Shown one piece after another: positions 11,156-22,521 of a stretch of DNA of 64,000 nucleotides (positions within the stretch are counted from its first letter, which is position 1; each line of letters starts with the position of its first letter). The stretch covers positions 1,524,276 to 1,588,275 of the forward strand of contig NW_019091387.1 in the NCBI RefSeq assembly GCF_001949145.1. Reading direction: 5' to 3'. The notes under the pieces are model-generated. The model made no database searches. It was not told where the DNA came from and was given only the letters and a program-made list of their open reading frames with translations. Position numbers and translations under genes: made by a program. Source of the stretch: Acanthaster planci. Its lineage: Eukaryota > Echinodermata > Asteroidea > Valvatida > Acanthasteridae.

Positions 11156-11990
11156 GCAAGGATGTTGCTATAATCTAGCATGAAGTGGAGATATCTCACA
11201 AATTTCTCAGTTTTCATTTCTTGCAAGATGCCTTTTGCCTGAGATGCGTCCTCTGGGGTCACCATGTCTGCAATACCACCGGCCATATTTTCCATGTGTA
11301 GTGTAGTTTGTCTCCATAGCTTTCAGGCTCCTTTGCCTGCTTAGGAGCCATCTTGTGCTCTTCAGAGCACTAAAGTGACAAAGGTTCTCATGAATGATAC
11401 TGCCAATTTCCTTCAGCTCATGTCGCTTTTTTGGGGAGTAGTAGTATATCTTAAATACTGCTTTCAGTATCTCCTCAATCTGGCCAAGTACGGAGCAGTC
11501 TTCACTGCATCAAGTACAGCTAACTCAAGTTTATGTTCAATGCAGTGCAAAATGATGGTATGGGGAACACGCTCAAGCAAACGCACTGCATCACCACTTT
11601 TTCTCCCCATGCTTCACTATCAACAATCCAAACAGTTTTCAAGGCATCATCAATGGCATTTAAAACCCCTGCAGCATCTGCATGTTTAACAGGTTGACAT
11701 GCAGCCAATTTTGTGATAGATTTCCCATCATATATGAAACGAACATACACGGCTTCTTGCTCAATGATACCGGAGTCGGTGCTCCCATCATTGAGACCTG
11801 ACACAAATCTGGCATTTGCAGTGCTCTTTTTTGTCTTGGCCACTTCTGCTTGAGCCACGGCCCTAATAAAATCCCTGCATGTGTGGTCATTTATGTACAT
11901 GTCTTTTATTTCAACACCATTTACTTGCTGCAGGTTGCACATATCGGCAAACTTAGCAATGTAATATCCATCCTGATGCTGCGGTCATGT
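11156..11990 (-). pseudogene. Degenerate hAT-superfamily transposase (ZNF862-like)
   Basis: Minus-strand reading frames give, in order: GYYIAKFADMCNLQQVNGVE, RAVAQAEVAKTKKSTANARF, SGLNDGSTDSGIIEQEAVYV, KLAACQPVKHADAAGVLNAI and EAWGEKVV. After a frameshift they give EHKLELAVLDAVKTAPYL, KAVFKIYYYSPKKRHELKE and ENLCHFSALKSTRWLLSRQR. After another shift they give MENMAGGIADMVTPEDASQA and KFVRYLHFMLDYSNILAS. The order, the C..H(K/R)LELAVLDAVK block and the STRW(L) block are those of hAT transposases of the ZNF862/KIAA0543-like group. At least three frameshifts are needed. The C-terminal dimerisation region is absent, because the frame runs into the pogo-like sequence at 11155. Confidence 0.85.
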
Positions 11991-12863
11991 AGTAATAATC
12001 GATACCCAATACTAGGCCTAAACTTACTTGAAGATCAGCTCAGGATTTCAACAATTTCAGGGTTACTCATTGTCACACCAAAATCCAGTTAAATGCGACT
12101 ATACCAACATGGTTCAAATTAACTTTTGAGAATGCACGCACAGTACCGCAAAGTGGAATCAGTAAAAAGCATTTTGTAACGGGTGCCCATCATCCCCTTG
12201 AGTTGCAGAGATCACGCAATGAATGAGTTGGATTACCAGTGAACACGTGTGACTACATCGCCTCACGTGGTCTGCAAGTTTTCAGCAACTTAAGAGCGTT
12301 TTCAAAACGAGTGGATTCGGCTCAGCCTTCTGTTTCACTGGTTCTAGTCAGAGCTTGAACATGTGGTTTTGAACGCTGCTTCAAAACGGCTGGAGCCAAC
12401 AAAAGCGAAGTCGAAGCTAAATCTACTCGTTTCAAAAATGCTCACAGTCGTTTCCTACGCGTAGTATCAGATCGCCTGTGCAAATACATGTACACGTATG
12501 ATCCTCATAAACTGAATTACACGTGCGTAACAGATTTGTACGCGACGTAATGGGTTTGTCAACTTGCTGCGTGTAGGATTTGTGGTCGAGTCAAGTCAAA
12601 ATTTATGCAGGCTATCAATTTAAATACACTGAAATTTTAGTATATAAACTAATTCCCTTTAAAATAAGACATGGTTTACAAAAATATGCTTGTTACAATG
12701 ATTTTGGTTGAAAAATGGTTTTACGCTTGTAGTTGTATGTGTACAGAATTTTTTGAAGTGATCCGGAACTGGCTGAACCGATCCGGAACGAGGGAAAAGT
12801 GTTGTCGTCACTTTTGTTGATCTTGTAAGACACAATTAAAAGCTTAAAAGTTGAACATATTTT
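11991..12863. other. Non-coding stretch between hAT and DIRS remnants
   Basis: No readable coding similarity. 12200-12560 is locally richer in CG dinucleotides and has CACGTG and ACGCGT sites. It could be the 5' end of the hAT element or its promoter, but no terminal repeat could be defined. Confidence 0.4.
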
Positions 12864-13405
12864 ACCTGATGCGTCCGAATACAGTGAGTAAGAATACTCT
12901 AAAACCTTCTGTATTGGGGTACCATTTAGGAAATTAATTTGACTTTTCCAGAAAATCAGTTCTTCATGGGCTTTATTGCTTACGAAGACTGGAGCTTCCC
13001 AGCTAACTCTGCTGTTAATGCACCTGAATAGTTCTCCAGAGCTGAACAACTTTACCTATTGCAACTTGAGCGGATATGATCTGGCCTGCAAATTCAGCTA
13101 TCTCCTTGACCGGAACCAAGTTATTTCTTTCCAAGTTTTCCAGCATTCTCTCTATCGAATGGACGATCTTTTGCGCTCTTCTTTCAATAATGTAAACTTT
13201 TCCTTCTACTGTGTTCCAATCTAATCCTAACCATGTGAGTTTGGTTTGTGGTTCCCAAGTGCACTTTTCCTCGGCCAACAGAGAACCGAAATCTTTCAGA
13301 TCCCTGTGTACTTACTTCTTGTGCAGTTGCCAGGTCCTTAGCTCCCCCTAAGTCATCGTCTAAAAATATTATTATCTTGTGACCTTTTGACCTCCAGCAA
13401 GTAAT
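12864..13405 (-). pseudogene. DIRS/Ngaro-like reverse transcriptase-RNase H fragment
   Basis: Minus strand: ITCWRSKGHKIIIFLDDDLG carries the reverse transcriptase catalytic FLDD box. After a frameshift it continues DLKDFGSLLAEEKCTWEPQT, LTWLGLDWNTVEGKVYI and VKEIAEFAGQIISAQVAIGK, up to VVQLW. After a second shift come FRCINSRVSWEAPVFVSNKA, EELIFWKSQINFLNGTPI and YSLYSDASG. The last motif is the first catalytic Asp of the fused RNase H. The spacing and the WLG...FAGQIIS...WEAP...EELIFWK order are typical of tyrosine-recombinase retroelements (DIRS or Ngaro) rather than Gypsy. No gag, tyrosine recombinase or terminal repeats were found, so this is an internal fragment. Confidence 0.8.
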
Positions 13406-14606
13406 CACAACTCACGTGATCTTGGTGAAAATATATGGTCAGAATCAGCAAATTTCCAGCATATTAATATAGGAGATTTCATCAATTATTTGGAGTCCTG
13501 TCTGGAGTGTCTCCCATCTCATTTTGTCCCTGGAAAGATACATATGATTTGTAAAGAACATCTCTGAGAGTGTATCTTACCTAAACAGCAAAACCTTCAT
13601 CTCCAGTTGACTGTCCAGACCAAAAGAAATGTCCTACCATCCATACAATTTCTTTGAAAAGTGCATATCCAAGCCCGCTAATTCCACACAGACGACAGAA
13701 CTTTCCACTTGCCCATGCCAGAATTGGCAGTGTCATTGATCAAGAACTAAAACTGTGGATGAAGTACTGTTACAATCATGTTCACATCATTGAGTCGCCA
13801 GGAATTAAGTCAGCTGACAATGCAAAGGGGGACATGTCATAAGCAGTTTGTCTCATCTATAGACCAATAGGCCCCAACATACTTTTTTCCCTTGGATTTG
13901 AGGCTCTTTATTTTGCCATGATATTAACCTGTTCATTCTCTTCATACCAGAGATGTCAAATGTGACATGCTCCAACAAAACCCGGACAGAATTGACAATT
14001 TTTGTTTTTCAGATTTTGCTGTTTTTCAAAATCTCCAGGTTTTCAGCTTTATAATGATATATCATTTAAATATGTACCCCACTCCATCACCCCTTGGGGA
14101 AGGATTTAGTAATAAAGCCCTGACAACCCAGATAATGAGATAAATAGCTTTGGAGTGTAGGAATTGTGTGTAACTAGTGTTTATCTGCTTTTCAAATTGT
14201 GGAATGGGAAATAGGGTGTAAGAAGGAATGATTTGTTGAGCAATGGAAATGGAAGCGAGAGGTCCATTTTGGCATGATATTTCTGTTCAGTTCCTATAAA
14301 GTAATATGGTGGTAAATATGTCGCAAGGCCCTTTTGAAGATTTTTTTCAGAATGTCATGAATGAAAAATATGTCCACTTTGTAAAATTTTGCAAGTTACA
14401 TTTCCAGGCAAGGGTTCTGGAAGCGCGCTATTACTAGGGGTCAGCTTGAGGCTGTACTCCTGTTTTTCGAATTTCGGACGGGCTGTGCCCAGTCGAAAAT
14501 TTGAAAAAAGCACATTTGTAAATATTTATCGTACACGTTGTCAAAGCCATATGAAACATGCATGGTGTTCTTTCACTCTACGTTAATGTGAAAGCAAAAC
14601 CTGCAT
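13406..14606. other. Gene-free stretch
   Basis: No coding similarity on either strand. The intron following the OB-fold exon, on the minus strand, would begin at 14612 and run into this region. Confidence 0.45.
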
Positions 14607-14612
14607 ACTTAC

Positions 14613-15011
14613 ATCTGTAATTGTTCCTTCAATACTGACATGGCTTCCCTTATGGATTGAAGCTACTAACTGTACTTGGCGCAGTGGAGGATCAATCAAT
14701 ACCTCCGCTCCTCTGAAAAATTCGTTTGGAACACTCATATCTGGGCATTTGTGTGCCTTGGTTTGTTTGTTGATCAGAATTGTATTTGGGGATCTCCCTT
14801 TCTGAAAATCCCTCAGCAGAATAATGTCACCTTCCTTCAAACCAACAAGCCTGTTGTCATAGACGATCGCTTTCAGTACTCCAGTACTATGCGAAAGAGA
14901 TACTTCTAAAGCGTTGTCTGTTCTTTTCATTTTCACAATCTTACATCGAATACCTCTGCTCTGTGGTTTGTTAGTACTTCCCAGCCTTTTTATTTTGTGG
15001 ATGGACTCCAT
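14613..15011 (-). CDS. OB-fold-like protein, first coding exon, unknown function
   Basis: Open for 133 codons from ATG 15011 down to a clean donor (ACAGAT|gtaagt), phase 0. The protein starts MESIHKIKRLGS. It has a beta-rich segment RCKIVKMKRTDNALEVSLSH, then LKAIVYDNRLVGLKEGDIIL, and later VSIEGTITD at the splice site. The pattern of short beta strands (value, diffusible label, then GLKEGDIILLRDFQ) resembles the OB-fold of RPA-type single-strand-binding proteins, with a second OB-fold perhaps starting at the exon end. It is the only element-zone ORF with no stop or frameshift. It sits between a DIRS fragment and a DUF7869-type element, on the same strand as both, so it may belong to a mobile element. 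I do not recognise the exact family, and no downstream exon was found. Confidence 0.5.
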
Positions 15012-16074
15012 GTTGGAACTAGTTTGACTGCGGTATCTGCAACAACCAACTGTAATGTTTCGTGACTCTCGTCTCCCACAGCTGGAGCAGGAGCGTGCTA
15101 ATGGTATGACGTCACTGATCTTGTATCTTGTTCGTGATTGCTCAATCTTATTTAAGTAGTACCTTGTAAATATTTATGACTACATCGGTGTATGCCATTG
15201 GCTGATTTCATGGCTTGTCTTTCAACTTTAAATCCCACCCAGCAAAATCATGTGGCCCATCACATTGTTATACTTTTGGGCACAACACATTTTTTGGCAG
15301 ACCTCCCAGGTTTTACTGGGAAGCAGCAAAAGACAGTGGTGGATGGCCATAATTACTATAATTAATAATGGCGTCCCTGGGTGTAGGCTTTGGCCTTTTC
15401 CCACTTCATTTCTCCTAGCATATTTTGTGCAATTGATGACGGCTGTGAAATGTAAAGAATCCAGCTTGTATTCCGAAGTATAAATGGGTATACCACATGT
15501 ACAAACACGTCACGGGTGTGTACACACAAGGGAGAGTTACTTCAAAACATATCTTCCCATTATTTAAATAACCTGAAACTTTGCATAGTTGAAGATTATT
15601 ATGTGCAACTGACAACCGTGGTGCTGGCATGGCGGATGGCAACTCTCTTGGTGGCAATTTGGGTGGGTCCCGAAGAAGTTGAAAAGCTTTCTCTTTGCCA
15701 TCACGTGGACACAGTACCTGGGTGCCGCTGACTGAACCTGCATTTATGTGAGGAAACAAAAAGCTGGTTCATTATTAATATTTCTAGGCCACAACGACTC
15801 CATGATCTCAGAAGGTTTGATAAATTTGCAAGGCCTGACAGCCATGTTTTGGTGATTTTTAGTACATGCAGCTCAAAAAGAACTTAAAGTGTTAACAGCA
15901 CCTTTGCGTTTAAGGGGCCATTCATAAAGCATGTACGGGAGAGGGGTAACCTTACGTAGACCATACATACTGGGGGAGGGGCTTTAAAATGTCGACATTT
16001 CGTGCATATTTATTCAAGAAATTTGAATAACGGTGTTATTTGGAAATAAAAGTAACAAGGCTGTTAATTAGATA
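15012..16074. other. Gene-free stretch between OB-fold exon and DUF7869-like element
   Basis: Only short chance ORFs. 5' sequences of the OB-fold exon lie at 15012-15100 and could hold its promoter, but no motif stands out. Confidence 0.4.
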
Positions 16075-16760
16075 CATGCACTTCATGTTCTGCAAGGACT
16101 TGGTCCCTGGTAGAGCAACAAAATATGGCCTCAGGAATTCTTGCCAGTCGTATGTTGGAACAAACACTTCTCCTGCCTCTGAGCCGACAATTCTTGGGAT
16201 GTTGACGCCAGATATAGAGCTGCTCAAGACACCATTGTGTGGGCAGCCATCATGAAGTTCAGTGTCAAGTTTCTGTTCAGGCCTTGGATGGTGCGCTTTG
16301 CAAAGTACCATAACACGTACCTGTTCTTGTTCTGTCCGGAACAAGTATGACAATGCAGGTGACTATCTGTTTCACCTGCACCGAATTTGGCAAAGAAGTC
16401 ATGAACGTAAGCTTTAGTTGAGCTTCACGACTAACCCCCAAAAGTCCACACTTTCTTGGACACAGAAAGTACATTGGTTCCGGCTGAATGGGATCAATAG
16501 AAAAGTGCACCTGTTGTGCATAGTTGAATGAGTAGTGGTTTGCTTCTTCACGGTTACAAGGGAGGTTGCATTCCAGCACTACTCCTCCAAATGAAGCCTT
16601 TGCCTCACTGACCATGCTCCTAGAAAGGTTTTATTCAGCAGCCACAAGGTGAAGGTGCTCCTCTTGCATCTGTACTCAAAGTAGCTTGTGTTCTTCCGAC
16701 AGGTTGGCACTTCTGTAAACCACACTGTTACGTCATTGGCACTGTCAGCAGAGGTCACTC
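16075..16760 (-). pseudogene. Degenerate DUF7869-type mobile-element protein
   Basis: The minus strand from about 16760 reads DLC(stop)QCQ(stop)RNSVVYRSANLSEEHKLL(stop), then VQMQEEHLHLVAAE(stop), MVSEAKASFGGVVLECNL and EANHYSFNYAQQVHFSIDPI, then YFLCPRKCGLLGV. After frameshifts come GLNRNLTLNFMMAAHTM, then VNIPRIVGSEAGEVFVPTYD and WQEFLRPYFVALPGTKSLQ. The HYSF(D/N)YAQQVH, CxLC...CxQ and VPTYDWQ.FL blocks match a protein family that is highly repeated in cnidarian, mollusc and echinoderm genomes and is assumed to be transposon-derived. Between AAHTM and VNIP roughly 40 residues expected in family members are missing. With four stops and several frameshifts it is dead. Confidence 0.75.
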
Positions 16761-17817
16761 ATTGGTCTCGTCAATATGAATGGGGTGTATTGCTTCCAGA
16801 GTTTCCCAAATGTTGAATGTTTAGTGATCTGACCTTGAGGAAGGCCTGTTAAATGAATACATCATGAGCATTTGTAAAAAAAAAAGTGAATAAAACATTT
16901 CTAAACAAAAAGACAGGGACAATCAACTGGTAATGTATTTCTCTTTTACTTAGCCTGAACTGAAATATAATCTAATCTAATCTCCGTACAGACCATATAC
17001 AGTAGAGGAATTTGTGTAGATCTTGTACAGTACTGGCTCCCAGAATCTCAATTTTTACTCTTTCTTTAAATTTGTATTAATAATTTAAACAAAATAATAC
17101 CAAATAAGCTACTTCATTGGATGGGTTTTGGGAAAGGATTCAGCTAAATAACATTTTTGTGTACATGTACCTGCAATACTCTTGTTGTGCAAAGACCTTC
17201 TGTAAAGTGCATTTCACCACCCCGTCTACACCACTGACATTACAATGAATATTCATTATAAAGTTGCCACCAAAGCAGCTGATCAGCTGCTTGCAACAGC
17301 TGAGGATTCCTTGTTGACACCGAATTGCTAATGGCATTTTGTGCATTAAATATACATACATGCAGCCAATAATATCTGCATAGTATGAAGCTAACACTGT
17401 GTGTAGGCTGTTTTTTATGTTGGCGGGTATGAAATTTTAGCAACGAAAAGTCAGCAACAACTATCTCAGACTCAAAGCATCATGAGCATGGTTGAGAAAC
17501 ACATGCTCAGTGCTCAGAGTCAGACATGTCAGACCATGCGTTTCCAAAAAGCTTTTTAGGCCTACAAGTAAACGTAAATGTTCCTTCCAACTTAAGAGTG
17601 TGTTTCATTATTAGTCATTAAGTTACAGACCTTGCTTTATAGCAGAGAAATTATCCAAAAAGTGAAGTGATTTCTTGGCAAATTTTGCATGGTCTTCATG
17701 TTCAAAGTAATTCACATTCAGTGTTACAATTTACAGACATTTAGAGCATAGGTTGGTTTACATACATAAAATAAAATACATTGCACAGTGTTTGCAATGA
17801 ACCAAGTTCTGAACCTA
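16761..17817. other. Gene-free stretch
   Basis: AT-rich, with a short (TCTAA)n-like run near 16970. No coding similarity was noticed. Confidence 0.4.
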
Positions 17818-19175
17818 TTACAGTAGATTTTGATTTATAAGTTTCTTACGGGTTTCAATGAAGGCTGGATCCTCATGCAAACAATTTCTGTCTGAGTGGC
17901 AACAGAAGTGCAGCCCACACACTGTACAAGAAACATACGTCTTCAGTTCAATACGCTTTGCCTCATTCTGTTTTGATTTCCAGTCGCAAGAAGTACAGTT
18001 CTCAGCTTCTACCCATGTTAGTAGGTACGCATGGCCTGTTTTTGGCCAGTACTGAGATGGATTTGCTGGTATTTCATCAGCTGCTTTGAACATGTCAATT
18101 ATCTGTACTACTAGCTTCTCCTTCAACTCAAGCTGACCATAGAGCTTGTTCGTATGCATCTGTCCTGGATTATAGTCTCTCCATTTTTGTGTACTGTATG
18201 AAACAGTTTACAGTAACAACATCTATCAGGTGAAAGAAGAACGTCAACCACCACCAACTGACCTTGCAGAGAACCCTGTACTTGTTAACTGGTCTGACAA
18301 ATGGACCCTGCACAAAGTTTGGTTGTACTCTTTTACGACATCTGGACGGGCCACGGACATGTGGCCAATGTATTAGTTTTGTTATCTGTTACCTGTCATT
18401 GCACCGTTTTATGTGATTGTGCATTGTGAATGTTACTCATAAGTGTTACTACTTTCTTGTCTTTCTATTGTAAAATCAAAAGATTATCTTCATCTCTGTA
18501 CCAGCGAACTTCACCACACTTTACACGTTTAAATTTGTTGTCTGTCTATTTCAGTTCCTTCGAATAACCTTTACGATTTCCAACTGTGGTTCGACAAGTA
18601 GACTTTTTTGCACTTTCAAGTCTTTGAATAATTGTGGTGATGTGTAAAAATTATCCACGTACAGATGACAGCCTTGGTCCAGCAATGGCTCTATCAACTT
18701 GAACACACACCGTAACCTAGAGGTTGACTCCTAGCCGATGGCACCCATGTACAAGTCAAAATTGTACATGTATGTGTAACCCGATTGATCTACAAGGACC
18801 CAAAACTTGTACCCCCACTCTGTTGGCTTGTCAAGCATACAGTGTATTGTCTGATTCCTGAGCATCCTTTCAATGCAATCATTCACTCATCCCCACTGAC
18901 TGACTGATGAGGTTGCAGCAGATTTCTTTATACTTGATTTATGTGATCAGAGAGATCAGCTAACTTTCTTAGTTTACCATATTCTTTATTTTCTTTGGCC
19001 TGGTCAAATATGCAACATTGCCAATATGGCATGGAATATTCTGAAGCTCATAATGGATGTTGCTGGATTTATTTTCAACTGTTTAGAATCTCTCCAATAA
19101 TATCTGAGTGTAGACAACTTGTAGATCCCCATGTATATCAGAGTCCAATGAAAATGGACATCTCTTTAGGAGACA
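17818..19175 (-). pseudogene. Degenerate piggyBac-like transposase
   Basis: Minus-strand pieces in order: IYMGIYKLSTLRYYWRDSKQ, then INPATSIMSFRIFHAILAML; FDQAKENKEYGKLRKLADLS; SVSGDE(stop)MIALKG; and DKPTEWGYKFWVLVDQSGYT, with the first catalytic Asp in WVLVD. These are followed by NFDLYMGAIG(stop); GCHLYVDNFYTSPQLFKDLK, with the second Asp in YVDNFYTS; VARPDVVKEYNQTLCRVHLS then DQLTS, the usual place of the third Asp; and WWWLTFFFHLIDVVTVNCFI. The C-terminal cysteine-rich finger (CTSCDWK, CTVCGLHFCC) ends at a stop at 17818. This is the complete domain order of piggyBac/PGBD transposases. Several stops and frameshifts show it is a relic. Flanking TTAA sites and terminal repeats could not be assigned. 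Confidence 0.88.
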
Positions 19176-21124
19176 CGTCCTTCCACCATTAACAAATTAC
19201 TTGCTGTTTCAGCACTGTGTCCTTTTAGTCATTTCCAAACAGCTTAATACAACGTGAATGACTAAATACATTCATTTCACTGCAAGTAGTGCAGAATTTC
19301 TTAGTACAAGAGGATTGTCCTGATTAACTTCACAGGTCATACATCTGTAAATCTAGTGACAAGCATACTATTTTCTTGCCTCTACGTTTTGTCTTATAGT
19401 AACTCTAACTCTTGCAATGTCTCCAGCAAAATGCTGATTGTGTGGGTTGGTTTAGACCCTGAATACATGCATAGCAATGCTACCTGTCTGCAGTCTTTAA
19501 GACGTCCAGAAATTGTCAGCCCTCTTCAATAAACCTTTAACATAATGACTTCATGGTTTGGTTACTTATGTGCTTCCCTATGGCAGTGAGGTGTGACACA
19601 ATCCGTCAAGTCCCCTTGAGAAGTGCACATGAAAGCAAAGCATTACATCATTATGTTGGAGGTCTATCCCTCAAACTGTTTCTTCTGCTGCGTCCGCTTT
19701 TTATGCAGTTGGGAGACTAATGGTTCTATATTCTTAACTAGGTTGGTAAAATTCATTCAAGTGATGAAACACCAATGGCATAACTGGGACATGTACTGTT
19801 TGCCTCGTCTAAACCTTCAATGATACACCTTTGTCTCATTTGACAGCTGTTCTGGTGTTAAAAGAAAGACCGAGGTATTGCTTTTCCCCCTTTGGGACAT
19901 TTATCAGAGATATGTTGACAGTTTTATCATATCTAATAGATTGGTGGCTGTTCAAAATGGTTTCATTTTTCTCAAAAAATAAACTCCAATCAATTCATCC
20001 ATGCATGGACGGTGGTGAAATTGACTAATTTAGGACTAGGGAATGGAACACCAGGGGCATATCTTTCTGGGATACTCAATGATACTGTCAAAAATACTAC
20101 CTGGAAGGTGGTCCAACAATCACAGATAGCAGCTTAGAATTTCCCTAGGTGCTTCTTATGACACAGTTTAGTCATCATTTTCAGCAGTTGTAAGTCATCA
20201 CCTGTTGCAGTGTGATGTATTTTTCCATGTTAAATTTCAATCAGGGTCTGCAGCAGGGAAAATCTCATGAATCCTATCATCTGTCTCCTTTTGAGAGTCC
20301 AAAATCTACGCCGCTCATCCCCGTTTCATACCCGCTGCTATTGTGTATGTGACTATCGTCAAGTGGATGAGCTTTTACTCTGCCTGAGCCCACCCAGTGA
20401 ATCCCTCAAATAATGGTTCTTATTCAGCTGAGTTTTTTCTCAGTTTATCATTGATGGCTCATCAACCAGACTTGACATACCCTGCTCCTTTTCCCGATTA
20501 ATGGGAACCTCTTCTTTGGATTGTAATTGAATTGTACCTAACTGCACAATCAGTGCAGTAGTAACCTCTTCGCTGTTTGCCAGATAAGCGCCCGATCATT
20601 CTCCACACAAGAGAAACTGGGTCCACCTCTTCTGCTGTTTATCTCAATTTACGTAAACCTCCTCCTGAGATTAAGGAAGTGCTTTGTTTTGATTGGCTTT
20701 CATGTTAAATAACTGAGGGAAGCAGCCCTCAGCTAACTCCTCCTGTCCAAAAGCATGAGGCAACTTAGTAGCCATTGAACGTAACGTCTTGCAACACTTT
20801 CCTTATTGTACAGATTATTGTACAGATTATGGAGGACAAAGTAGGAATTTTATGCTTTGAACTTGTTCCAGAGAATGATCTGTTAAGCGATCTCTGTGGC
20901 TGTGTACATGTACATTAATTCTAATAGGTGTTGAGACTTGGAGTATATTCATGTTTTCCACAAGGCATAATGTAATTGATGTATACAGTTTTTTTGTTGT
21001 ATCCTCTTTGCTGCTTTCCTACAAAAAGCTTGGAACAAAGTTGGTGACTGCCCAGGGTCAAAAACATCACTGTCCTTCGTTTTTTTTTCAAAATAGATTT
21101 TGGAATTTGCTAGTACATTAGCAA
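19176..21124. other. Gene-free stretch upstream of piggyBac relic
   Basis: No clear coding similarity. It could contain the 5' part of the piggyBac element and the 3' part of the next element. A small direct repeat of ATTGTACAGATT lies at about 20812-20835. Confidence 0.4.
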
Positions 21125-21852
21125 TCACAGTAATCCAAAGGTCTTGCTGAAAGTTGTATTAGATACAACAAGCGGATTTTGAAAATTTGCCATCAGCTCT
21201 GTTTGAAATTCCAGAGTTTGAGACACTTGATGCCTATCAACGGGGAGGCCGGGTGATGCATTTTTCCAGTCTTTGTCAATTAGTATCTCATGAGCCTCAT
21301 CAGTCGCAATATTGGAGGATGCGTGCCCTTTAATACTGGAAACTAATGCTCCTCTTTCAAAGTGCTCAAATACTGGCTTAGGAAGTCCATACATCTGACT
21401 GAGATGCAGAGGGATCAAGCGAGAGTAATTCTGTTTATCAAAAGCAGGAAAAGAGGACCCATGTTTTGAAGAGCAGCCAGTCGGCCATTCTGATTACCAT
21501 TATGAATTGCAAGAAACATTGGCATATATGAAAAACAATCCTTTCTCAGAAAATTATTCCCAGATCTGAATGTTTTTAATTTCTTACGCATTTTAACAAA
21601 AGATAAACTAACTGTGGCCATATGGACACTGCAAAAACATTTCCAGCACTATCTTCTACATCGCGGAAATATGACAACTCCATCTCCAAATATCTTCAAG
21701 AACTTGTTTTGACTCTATGAATTTCATCATTTGTAAGTGACAAACAAGCACTAGTAGGCAAGACATTTGTACATGCATATTCAAGGAATGCTTGAACTGA
21801 TAAGGGTATCATACACTAAGAAAAAAATCTGGGCCATTTTGAAACTTGCACT
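21125..21852 (-). pseudogene. Lineage-expanded unknown protein, C-terminal part, broken
   Basis: Minus strand: FLAIHNGNQNGRLAALQNMG, then after a frameshift AFDKQNYSRLIPLHLSQMYG, LPKPVFEHFERGALVSSIKG, and ATDEAHEILIDKDWKNA to a stop at 21125. The layout (a one-person-per-row block ending in NYSR..P.HL, then F.RGALVSSIKG, then DEAHEILI.KD) matches a protein family repeated many times in marine invertebrate genomes. Function is unknown; members are often near transposons. The N-terminal part reappears beyond the assembly gap at 22522, in the same direction, so the gap probably lies inside one gene copy. Confidence 0.6.
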
Positions 21853-22521
21853 NNNNNNNNNNNNNNNNNNNNNNNNNNNNNNNNNNNNNNNNNNNNNNNN
21901 NNNNNNNNNNNNNNNNNNNNNNNNNNNNNNNNNNNNNNNNNNNNNNNNNNNNNNNNNNNNNNNNNNNNNNNNNNNNNNNNNNNNNNNNNNNNNNNNNNNN
22001 NNNNNNNNNNNNNNNNNNNNNNNNNNNNNNNNNNNNNNNNNNNNNNNNNNNNNNNNNNNNNNNNNNNNNNNNNNNNNNNNNNNNNNNNNNNNNNNNNNNN
22101 NNNNNNNNNNNNNNNNNNNNNNNNNNNNNNNNNNNNNNNNNNNNNNNNNNNNNNNNNNNNNNNNNNNNNNNNNNNNNNNNNNNNNNNNNNNNNNNNNNNN
22201 NNNNNNNNNNNNNNNNNNNNNNNNNNNNNNNNNNNNNNNNNNNNNNNNNNNNNNNNNNNNNNNNNNNNNNNNNNNNNNNNNNNNNNNNNNNNNNNNNNNN
22301 NNNNNNNNNNNNNNNNNNNNNNNNNNNNNNNNNNNNNNNNNNNNNNNNNNNNNNNNNNNNNNNNNNNNNNNNNNNNNNNNNNNNNNNNNNNNNNNNNNNN
22401 NNNNNNNNNNNNNNNNNNNNNNNNNNNNNNNNNNNNNNNNNNNNNNNNNNNNNNNNNNNNNNNNNNNNNNNNNNNNNNNNNNNNNNNNNNNNNNNNNNNN
22501 NNNNNNNNNNNNNNNNNNNNN
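21853..22521. other. Assembly gap (669 N)
   Basis: Unsequenced or estimated gap. Apparent ORFs crossing it are artefacts. Confidence 1.
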
